This document shows positions 1-6,089 of a stretch of DNA of 7,394 bases, piece by piece. The translations under genes were made by a program, and so were the position numbers. The notes under the pieces are model-generated. The model searched no databases and was not told the DNA's origin. It saw only the letters and a list, made by a program, of their open reading frames with translations. The stretch is from JBFKOL01 sp041628815 (GTDB taxonomy: Bacteria > Bacteroidota > Bacteroidia > Chitinophagales > Saprospiraceae): the NCBI GenBank assembly GCA_041628815.1, contig JBFKOL010000218.1, positions 1 through 7,394 of the forward strand, read 5' to 3'. Numbering within the stretch: position 1 is the first letter of the stretch; each line of letters begins with the position of its first letter.

Positions 1-1268
1 TCAGAAATGGCTTTTTGCGCCGTTTGAATGATTGCACGGTGAAATTGATCAAAACGATCCCATGTCATAGCCGTTTCAAAAGTCTCGACAATCAGCCCTT
101 TTTGCACGAGCACATCGCGTAAAAAAGGCGCTTGCAAAAAAGATTTTTTCCAGGTGCCGGACTGATTATCAGCCCGGGATGAATCTTTGTTCAACTTAAT
201 ACCTCCGCACATCACGGCAATGTTCTCAGCAAAGTCAAGCCAATGGTTTACGGGATGGTTGTGAGACTCAAAACCAAGGATCAAAACGGATTGGGCTCCA
301 TCTCCCACTCCATTTAGAAAAGCTTCTTGGGAGTCTATCAGCCTTGCATTGCTGGGATAGAGGCCAGACTGGCTTAGGATCCTGCATGCCTCTACTCCTT
401 GCTGAAAACTGTCAAACCCAATGGTTGACGAACATTTGTATTGAGGAATTTGCTGAAGCCTCATCCAAGCCGAAGTGATGATGCCAAGAACGCCCTCAGA
501 ACCACAAATAAGAGCTTCCTCAGAAGGTCCCGCACCGTGTGAAGGTAATTTTTTGGTGTCGATGATACCTGATGGTGTCACCATCCGTAGGGATTCTACG
601 AATTCATCAATCCGTGTATACAATGTTGCAAAATGACCACCCGACCGTGTGGCGATCCAACCTCCCAACGAACTGAATTCAAAACTTTGCGGGAAATGAC
701 GCAAGGTTAATCCGTGGGGTTTCAATGCATGTTCTATGGCGGGACCATATATTCCCGCCTGCATCAGTGCAGACCGGCTGACCTTGTCGACTTCAAGTAC
801 CTTATCGAAATGACGCATGTCCACGCTGATCGTACCTATATATGCCTTGCTATCGGTAGGCTCAATTCCTCCACATACACTGCTACCTCCACCATAGGGA
901 ATCAGGGCAATGCGATTTTTAGTCGCGAATGCCATCAATGTTTCTATGTCTTTTTCACTTTGAGGCAGAGCCACGTAATCCGGCGGGTTGTCAAAAAGAC
1001 CATTCATCGCTCTCCACAGATCCCGGTATGATTTTCCATAGCTGTGGTTCAACCTTTCCAGTTTGTCGGACGTACAGATGCCGCCGAATTCATTAGACAG
1101 AACAAAACGCGGCGAACGGATACGGATTTCCTCCGTTCTCTTGGGTTGGATCGCATGCTTTTCTGTAATTCCGTAGAGGGCCCCTAAATAAGGGGAAATT
1201 TTTTCGACCAGAACGGGGGAAGCGTCATCACCTTCGTAACCCCAGCCACAGATCTTTCTCTTTTTCAT
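1..1268 (-). CDS. FAD-binding oxidase, alkylglycerone-phosphate synthase-like (partial, C-terminus off the left edge)
   Basis: An open frame runs from the ATG at 1268-1266 down to the window edge, giving 422 residues without a stop. No signal peptide is seen, so it is probably cytosolic or peripherally membrane-bound. It reads as the vanillyl-alcohol-oxidase/PCMH flavoprotein fold: an N-terminal GWGYEGD (residues 8-14), as in alkyl-DHAP synthase; a pyrophosphate loop YGGGSSV (125-131); a flavin-binding stretch PQSFEFSSLGGW (193-204); and GSEGVLGIIT (257-266). The motif ARLID (308-312) aligns with the segment of human AGPS (IRLMDN) that holds a functionally essential arginine, and ETFETAMTWDR (395-405) aligns with ESFETSAPWDR. 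In eukaryotes and myxobacteria this family swaps the acyl chain of acyl-DHAP for a fatty alcohol, forming the ether bond of ether lipids. Roughly the last 100-130 residues, which should carry the catalytic tyrosine and histidine cluster, are not in the window. A glycolate/lactate dehydrogenase-like oxidase is the main alternative. The gene is divergent from its right neighbour. Confidence 0.85.
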   Translation of the reverse strand, partial: MKKRKICGWGYEGDDASPVLVEKISPYLGALYGITEKHAIQPKRTEEIRIRSPRFVLSNEFGGICTSDKLERLNHSYGKSYRDLWRAMNGLFDNPPDYVALPQSEKDIETLMAFATKNRIALIPYGGGSSVCGGIEPTDSKAYIGTISVDMRHFDKVLEVDKVSRSALMQAGIYGPAIEHALKPHGLTLRHFPQSFEFSSLGGWIATRSGGHFATLYTRIDEFVESLRMVTPSGIIDTKKLPSHGAGPSEEALICGSEGVLGIITSAWMRLQQIPQYKCSSTIGFDSFQQGVEACRILSQSGLYPSNARLIDSQEAFLNGVGDGAQSVLILGFESHNHPVNHWLDFAENIAVMCGGIKLNKDSSRADNQSGTWKKSFLQAPFLRDVLVQKGLIVETFETAMTWDRFDQFHRAIIQTAQKAIS

Positions 1269-1471
1269 AGTCTTTCATTGAAGAATGGTACCTGCCAAGG
1301 TATCAAATTGAGGTTAGATTTTGAGGTTGTCCCAGCCAGAGTTGCCAGAAATAAATTAAACTACTTAAACGAATTAAACGATCAATCCCCCCTCTCCGTC
1401 GAATAGTTAGCTCAAAATTCTGAACGATGAAATAAATTGACCTATCCATTCCGTTCACTATCATAAAATTC
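1269..1471. promoter_or_regulatory. Divergent intergenic region between the AGPS-like and DUF4407 genes
   Basis: This 203-base gap lies between two divergently oriented start codons, so it must hold the promoter for at least the leftward gene and probably the rightward one. It is AT-rich in the middle. No perfect match to the Bacteroidota promoter (TTG, then about 20 bases, then TAnnTTTG) was found on either strand. The closest is TCAATTTG on the minus strand (one mismatch, around 1304-1311), which lacks an obvious upstream TTG. The clearest structure is the triple hexamer repeat at 1356-1379, listed separately. A C6 run lies at 1387-1392. No tRNA or convincing hairpin was seen. The role as a control region is inferred from position. 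Confidence 0.55.
1356..1379. repeat. Three TTAAAC direct repeats with a 9-bp period
   Basis: TTAAAC occurs at 1356-1361, 1365-1370 and 1374-1379, with successive 9-bp units TTAAACTAC, TTAAACGAA and TTAAACGAT. On the other strand this reads as repeated GTTTAA. The array sits about 90 bases from the leftward start codon and about 90 from the rightward one. The regular spacing is directly visible. A role as an operator or iterated protein-binding site is only inferred, since AT-rich intergenic DNA can produce such repeats by chance. Confidence 0.5.
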
Positions 1472-2617
1472 ATGATGATCAAGCTCAAGGAATTCTTTCT
1501 CTTCTGTTCAGGAGCCCATAGGTCCATTCTCAATAGGACGCCTACTGAAACCAATAAATATGTAGGTATCGGTGCCACCATTTTTTTCACCGGTGTATTC
1601 GCAGCATTGGCCGCCGCTTATGCCCTCAACACCGTTTTCGATAATCCTTGGCTTACCTTACCCATAGCGTTGCTTTGGGGACTTATGATTTTTAACCTGG
1701 ACAGGTTTATCGTTTCCACCATGAAAAAGAAAGGTTCCTTTTTCAGGGACTTTACTGCCGCCACGCCAAGAATCATATTGGCTATTCTGATAGCCATAGT
1801 AATCGCCAAACCACTCGAACTCAAAATCTTCGAAACGGAGATAGAGACCGAATTGGTCAAGATGCAACAAGAAAACTTCAAGATCCAGGACGATCTGGTC
1901 AAGGCCCGTTACACGGGGGAGATCGATTCCTTACAGACAGAGATCGCTCTATTAAAAAATGAAATCTCCGATAAAGAGGCAGAACGCGACAGATTGGTCA
2001 ACGAAGCCATCATGGAGGCGGACGGCACCGGGGGCTCCATGCGCAGAAATTTGGGACCTATCTACAGGACGAAACGGGCTGCAGCAGATCTCGTGCAAAT
2101 TGAACTGGACCAACTCACTGCTACCAACGGTGCTGTGATCCTTGCCAAACAGGAGCGCATCGCAGCGATAGAAGAGGTACAAAGCTCAGAACTGGCCTCA
2201 CTTGACCGCGTCAAGCTCGGGGGTTTTGCTGCCAGGCTGGAAGGTCTCGAACGTGCCGCCAATCGCAGTAGAGCCATTTTCGTGGCGAATATCTTTATCA
2301 TGTTATTGTTCATGGCAGTTGAGACAGCTCCGGTCATCACCAAACTCATCCTGGAAAGAAGCCCGTACGACTATGTACTCGACAAACACGAGCACGGCTA
2401 TGCATTGCAACATGAAGCAGTAATGGCCCAGCGCCACAAAGAAGTGAGGAGCCGGGTGGCATTCGACAATGCCACGGTAGACTACAGGACTAAAGCAGCC
2501 ATACAAGCAGAGAAAGAACTTGCCGATGATGCGATCAGGAGAAAACTGGAACAATTAAAAGGCAGATCGAATGTATCAGGCAGTTTCCTCAGAGAATCCG
2601 GCTTATTCAAAGGGTGA
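1472..2617 (+). CDS. DUF4407 family integral membrane protein with long coiled coil
   Basis: This 381-residue protein matches the DUF4407 family, whose function is not known to me. Hydrophobic segments lie at about residues 31-52, 59-77, 100-113 and 268-284. Between the third and fourth is a roughly 150-residue, highly charged helical stretch (about 115-265) with coiled-coil character, interrupted by a Gly-rich motif ADGTGGSMRRNLGP (183-196) of the kind seen in the family. The family-typical NLDRFIV (75-81) ends the second segment. Positive charges in the N-terminus and in the 82-100 loop (MKKKGSFFRDF) suggest both are cytoplasmic, putting the coiled coil in the periplasm and the C-terminal helical tail (285-381) back in the cytoplasm. 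The start is the first of two adjacent ATG codons, and the FFLFCSGAHR motif just after it is family-typical. No Shine-Dalgarno is visible. It ends 63 bases before the next gene on the same strand and may be cotranscribed with it. Confidence 0.9.
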   Translation: MMIKLKEFFLFCSGAHRSILNRTPTETNKYVGIGATIFFTGVFAALAAAYALNTVFDNPWLTLPIALLWGLMIFNLDRFIVSTMKKKGSFFRDFTAATPRIILAILIAIVIAKPLELKIFETEIETELVKMQQENFKIQDDLVKARYTGEIDSLQTEIALLKNEISDKEAERDRLVNEAIMEADGTGGSMRRNLGPIYRTKRAAADLVQIELDQLTATNGAVILAKQERIAAIEEVQSSELASLDRVKLGGFAARLEGLERAANRSRAIFVANIFIMLLFMAVETAPVITKLILERSPYDYVLDKHEHGYALQHEAVMAQRHKEVRSRVAFDNATVDYRTKAAIQAEKELADDAIRRKLEQLKGRSNVSGSFLRESGLFKG

Positions 2618-2651
2618 TCTTTTCGGGTAGTTATTGATTTCTGATTATTTT

Positions 2652-2676
2652 TCGGAAGATCATCCAAATCTTCTGA
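2652..2676 (+). promoter_or_regulatory. Small hairpin just upstream of the 2681 start codon
   Basis: Bases 2652-2660 (TCGGAAGAT) can pair with 2668-2676 (ATCTTCTGA), giving a 9-bp stem with one G-U pair and a 7-base loop. It ends four bases before the ATG at 2681, so in the mRNA it would cover the ribosome-binding region. An alternative pairing, TGATCTT (2615-2621) with AAGATCA (2656-2662), would exclude it. There is no T-run after the stem, so it is not an intrinsic terminator. A regulatory role is inference only. Confidence 0.3.
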
Positions 2677-2680
2677 TCTC

Positions 2681-5677
2681 ATGCTAAATAATCAGATCCT
2701 TTATGTTCGGCCAGGGGCCCTATATATCCTTGCCTATTTACTTGTAGTCTCGTCCTGTGTTAAAAAGAGACCTGATGTCCTACCAGGATTTGAAATTCAT
2801 CCGGATTTCCAATTGGAACTTGCTGCTTCAGAGCCGTTAATTTTCGATCCTGTCGATCTAGAATTTGATGAAAACGGTCTCGCTTATGCCCTTGAAATGC
2901 CGGGCTATCCGCTGAGAGACGAAGAAAGCAGGATCATCATTCTTGAAGACACCGATGGCGACGGTGTCTTCGACCAGAGAACAGTTTATGCAGATCACCT
3001 TGGCGTCGCCTCCTCCATCATGTGTTATCGAGAGGGCATTCTGGTAGCAGCTCCGCCTTATCTTTTATGGGTCAAGGACACTGATGGAGATAAGACTGTC
3101 GATTTGCGCGATACCATCATGTCGGGATTTTCTGTTGGCAATCTGCAACACAATTTCAACGGGCTTACCTATGGATTGGACAACTGGATTTATGCAGCCA
3201 ACGGAGGTAATTCCGGTCGGCCGTATTTTGGCCTTGACTCGAGCCAGGCAATGGATCTCCGTGGTGACGACTTCAGACTCCGGATAGATGAAAGACAGAT
3301 ACAGCGGGTAGGACATTCTTCGGGAGGATTTGAACTCGCCTTTGACCAGTATGGACGTATGTTTGAAACACATAATCTAGAACATGTGTCCCACCTTGTT
3401 ATGGAAGGCAAGTATGTCGACGGGCTACCCCTGCACCGCAGGCATACTTTGTACAACATTTCCGATCACGAGGAAAACGGTCTTTCAAGAATATATCCCA
3501 TCGGTGAGCAGGAAACCCGTGTGAATCATCCTGAACAATCGGGCTATTTTTCAGGGGCCTGTGGCATCACCTATTATGGCGATGCCGTATTCCCGGCTCC
3601 TTACAATGAAGCTCTGTTTGTTGCAGACTGCGTGCTCAACCTCGTACATATAGATCTCTTTGAACCAAGTGGATCAACATTTGCCGCCTACCGAGATCGC
3701 GACAAGGTAGAATTCCTGGCTTCAACAGACAGGGCTTTCAGGCCGGTTAACATGACTATGGGACCGGAAGGAGCCTTGTACGTAATTGATATGTACAGGA
3801 CGGTGATCGAGCATCCGGAATGGATTCCAGACGACATTGAAGCAACCCTCGACCTGGCGGACGGAAAAGAAAAAGGCCGCATCTATAAAATACTCCCTAA
3901 AAACCAAACCCCGGGAAGATTCCAGCCATTGACGAGAAGTGATGTCAAATTTCTGATCAATGCCTTGCATAGCAATAATTCATGGACCAGGATCAATGCA
4001 CAAAGACTGCTGGTCGAAGGATCCAGGACGGAAGCCATTCCTTTGTTAACAGAGGCTTTCAATAAAACGGACAATCCCGCAGCCAAGACGCACATCCTCT
4101 GGACACTTGAAGGGCTGGATGCTATTCGCTCCGAATTAATCGTAAAGGGACTGCAAGATGCAGAACCCGGACTTCGAGAAAACAGTCTGCGAATGGCAGA
4201 ACCCCATCTTGTTGAAGAATCAACAGCCAATGCGGTCTTGAATCTTCTCGAAGATAAACATGACAGGGTCAGGATGTGGGCTTCTCTTATCTTAAGTACC
4301 TTGCCTTCCAGTCAACTCGAAGCTTACCAACAGCCTATCATCGAGGCCGGAAGACGCGCATTGACAGCCGACCAGGGTGACGAATGGAACCGGATGGCGC
4401 TGGTCGCCGTGCTGAGCAAGCTGCCGCAAAATCCGCTGACTGAACTGGTAGTCTCACTTACCCCTGAAACTGAGGTGAATGCCATCCAACTTACAGGAGC
4501 ACTTTCGGTTGTTACCGCGAGGAAAGGAGAATGGGACATCATGACCGATGTAATTCATGGTATTGCATCCAGCGACCAACCCACAAACGTCAAAGCGGCC
4601 ATTCTTGAATCATTTGAAAGGGGATTATCGGAAAGTACCGTGAGCCTCCAACAGCGACGCGGAGTCCTCAATGCTATTCGAACGGATCTCGATAAGATCG
4701 AGCTAAACGGACAATTGGAAGAACTCAGAGCTTCCATGCTCCTCCGCAATCGTCTCGGATTGTCTCCATCACCCACTGCAATAAACATCATGGAAAAATC
4801 CAAAATGGCTATGTTGGATGAAAGCCTGCCGGGCGACGAAAGAATCAAGCATCTGAAGTTGATCTCGTTGCTACCCTTTAACGAGCGTGAAAATGTTCTC
4901 TACGAAATGCTGAATCACTCAGCACCCATAGCCCTCCAGGAAGAAGCTTTGCAACAACTTTGGAATTCACGTAAACCGGAAATTGGTGTGAAATTGGTGG
5001 AAATATGGTCTTCGCTTGGTCCCCACACCCGGAGAATTGCTGGAGACATATTGCTATATAATGAATCCTATCACGATGCTTTGTTGACGGGTCTCGAAAA
5101 TGGTTCTATCAATATTGGAGAAATGAATTTTGACCTTGAGAGGCGCAGGACCCTGCTTTGGTGGACCGACAATGAAAACACAAAACGCAGGGCTGAAGCC
5201 TTGTTCAAAGATTCCGGTGTGATCAACAGGAGGGAAGTGATGGAAAAGATGAAACCGGCTCTGGCTCTGTCGGGCAATGCTCAGAAAGGTAGAAATGTCT
5301 ACGAACAACTCTGTGGCCAATGTCATGTTCATGGCCAGATCGGACAAGATGTGGGACCGGTTCTTACTGAGATCGGACGAAAAAGTAAGGAGTCCCTTCT
5401 GCACGATATCCTCGATCCCAACGCGGCAGTAGACACGCGTTATATCAACCACAGAGTCATTACCACTTCAGGAGAAACACATATAGGAATCGTGGAGACG
5501 GAAGGTGATAGTGACATCACACTGAAAAAAATGGGGGGGGCAACGGTGACGATTCATAAATCGGAAGTTTCATCTTTTTCCTCTTTGGGGTCATCCATGA
5601 TGATGGAAGGACTTGAAGCTAATATGAGCCACCAGCAGTTGGCTGATCTTCTGGCATATTTACAAATACCGAGCTAA
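2681..5677 (+). CDS. PVC-type lipoprotein: dehydrogenase-like beta-propeller, HEAT region and C-terminal cytochrome c domain
   Basis: This 998-residue protein begins with a lipoprotein signal (residues 1-26, lipobox VSSC, acylated Cys26). Residues about 35-405 match the membrane-bound dehydrogenase domain first noted in Pirellula and Verrucomicrobium (TIGR02604), related to PQQ-type sugar/sorbosone dehydrogenase propellers. Signature stretches are DTDGDGVFD (90-98) and DTDGDKTVD (133-141), which look like calcium-binding loops, QHNFNGLTYGLDNWIY (156-171), FRPVNMTMGPEGALYVIDMY (353-372) and KGRIYKI (398-404). Residues about 415-780 are helical, HEAT-like. Residues about 865-998 match the heme-binding TIGR02603 domain, with CGQCH (878-882) as the covalent heme c site and methionines 973-975 (SMMMEGL) where the family has its likely distal ligand. 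The expected role is extracytoplasmic oxidation of an unknown, perhaps sugar-like, substrate with electrons passed to the heme; the substrate and any PQQ use are not shown. It leads a tight gene cluster: the next gene begins 10 bases downstream. Confidence 0.92.
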   Translation: MLNNQILYVRPGALYILAYLLVVSSCVKKRPDVLPGFEIHPDFQLELAASEPLIFDPVDLEFDENGLAYALEMPGYPLRDEESRIIILEDTDGDGVFDQRTVYADHLGVASSIMCYREGILVAAPPYLLWVKDTDGDKTVDLRDTIMSGFSVGNLQHNFNGLTYGLDNWIYAANGGNSGRPYFGLDSSQAMDLRGDDFRLRIDERQIQRVGHSSGGFELAFDQYGRMFETHNLEHVSHLVMEGKYVDGLPLHRRHTLYNISDHEENGLSRIYPIGEQETRVNHPEQSGYFSGACGITYYGDAVFPAPYNEALFVADCVLNLVHIDLFEPSGSTFAAYRDRDKVEFLASTDRAFRPVNMTMGPEGALYVIDMYRTVIEHPEWIPDDIEATLDLADGKEKGRIYKILPKNQTPGRFQPLTRSDVKFLINALHSNNSWTRINAQRLLVEGSRTEAIPLLTEAFNKTDNPAAKTHILWTLEGLDAIRSELIVKGLQDAEPGLRENSLRMAEPHLVEESTANAVLNLLEDKHDRVRMWASLILSTLPSSQLEAYQQPIIEAGRRALTADQGDEWNRMALVAVLSKLPQNPLTELVVSLTPETEVNAIQLTGALSVVTARKGEWDIMTDVIHGIASSDQPTNVKAAILESFERGLSESTVSLQQRRGVLNAIRTDLDKIELNGQLEELRASMLLRNRLGLSPSPTAINIMEKSKMAMLDESLPGDERIKHLKLISLLPFNERENVLYEMLNHSAPIALQEEALQQLWNSRKPEIGVKLVEIWSSLGPHTRRIAGDILLYNESYHDALLTGLENGSINIGEMNFDLERRRTLLWWTDNENTKRRAEALFKDSGVINRREVMEKMKPALALSGNAQKGRNVYEQLCGQCHVHGQIGQDVGPVLTEIGRKSKESLLHDILDPNAAVDTRYINHRVITTSGETHIGIVETEGDSDITLKKMGGATVTIHKSEVSSFSSLGSSMMMEGLEANMSHQQLADLLAYLQIPS
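5525..5540 (+). repeat. A7-T-G8 homopolymer tract inside the cytochrome c domain
   Basis: Seven A (5525-5531), one T and eight G (5533-5540) lie in frame, with the G run spanning codons 951-954 of the heme lipoprotein. With eight G the frame stays open to the family-typical C-terminus. Seven G would give a TGA three codons after the run; nine G would give a TAA within about nine codons. Either slip keeps the CGQCH motif but removes the Met973-975 region and the last helix. Tracts of this length are prone to replication slippage and sequencing error. Phase variation is a possibility, not shown. Confidence 0.6.
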
Positions 5678-5687
5678 TAGAATTAAT

Positions 5688-6086
5688 ATGGTTAGAACTG
5701 TTTTTATACTGCTTCTAATAGCCGCTTGTACCAATAAGATTAGAGAAGGCACTAATAACGATGGCGTTGATATCCCAGGAAGATCCATCGACCTAATAGG
5801 TAAAACCATTCAGTATGTCTATGGAGAAGACATCTATCACGTCACGGTGGATACAGATTCTACGCTTCATTGGGAGGCTGTTTCCGGTGCAGAGGTAGGA
5901 GTGAAAGCAAACGAGCAATATAAAATGCACCGTCTGGGTGATCGTACCATCTTTATAACTTGGGGGGAAGAGAACGGCATAGGAGTAAGTCAGGTATTGG
6001 ATTTCGACAATGGTGTAGTGTACAATCACCTCTTAAGAGGGAGGGACGTCAGTATTGGAACAGGAGAAATATCCATCTTAAATTAA
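5688..6086 (+). CDS. MoaF-like small lipoprotein
   Basis: This 132-residue protein has a very short lipoprotein signal (Arg3, hydrophobic 5-13, lipobox IAAC, Cys14), so the mature form should be lipid-anchored outside the cytoplasm. After a polar linker, residues about 35-131 resemble the MoaF domain, a small lipocalin-like beta-barrel. Seen are GKTIQYVYG (38-46), STLHWEAVSGAEVG (58-71), a WGEENG turn (92-97) and SQVLDFDNGVVY (101-112), in the order and spacing I recall for MoaF-like proteins. MoaF was named from an enterobacterial monoamine-regulated operon; its biochemical role is poorly defined and small-ligand binding is a guess from the fold. The gene begins 10 bases after the heme lipoprotein gene and ends 3 bases before the next start, so cotranscription is very likely. 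An AT-rich stretch but no Shine-Dalgarno precedes the ATG, the only start that keeps the whole signal peptide. Confidence 0.8.
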   Translation: MVRTVFILLLIAACTNKIREGTNNDGVDIPGRSIDLIGKTIQYVYGEDIYHVTVDTDSTLHWEAVSGAEVGVKANEQYKMHRLGDRTIFITWGEENGIGVSQVLDFDNGVVYNHLLRGRDVSIGTGEISILN

Positions 6087-6089
6087 TGT

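Noticed and set aside
714..1031. 105-codon plus-strand open frame antisense to the AGPS-like gene
   Set aside because: The opposite strand encodes clear conserved flavoprotein motifs here; this frame has no recognisable domain and no supporting start context.
1315..1323. TAGATTTTG resembling the Bacteroidota TAnnTTTG box on the plus strand
   Set aside because: Only a near match, with no TTG at the proper distance upstream and about 150 bases from the start codon.
1437..1464. Sigma70-like TTGACC, 16 bases, TATCAT just before the DUF4407 start
   Set aside because: It would place the transcript start at about the ATG itself, and Bacteroidota housekeeping promoters follow a different consensus, so this is more likely chance.
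1303..1590. 95-codon minus-strand open frame spanning the intergenic region and the start of the DUF4407 gene
   Set aside because: It overlaps conserved DUF4407 coding sequence antisense, has no family resemblance, and its extent reflects the AT-rich intergenic repeat region.
2615..2662. Intrinsic terminator after the DUF4407 gene
   Set aside because: The inverted repeat has only seven pairs with a loop of over 30 bases and no following T-run, so termination is not supported.
3190..3459. Minus-strand open frames within the heme lipoprotein gene (this one and others at 3065-3373, 3883-4230, 5054-5452)
   Set aside because: All are shadows of a strongly supported plus-strand gene with family motifs throughout; none shows a domain of its own.
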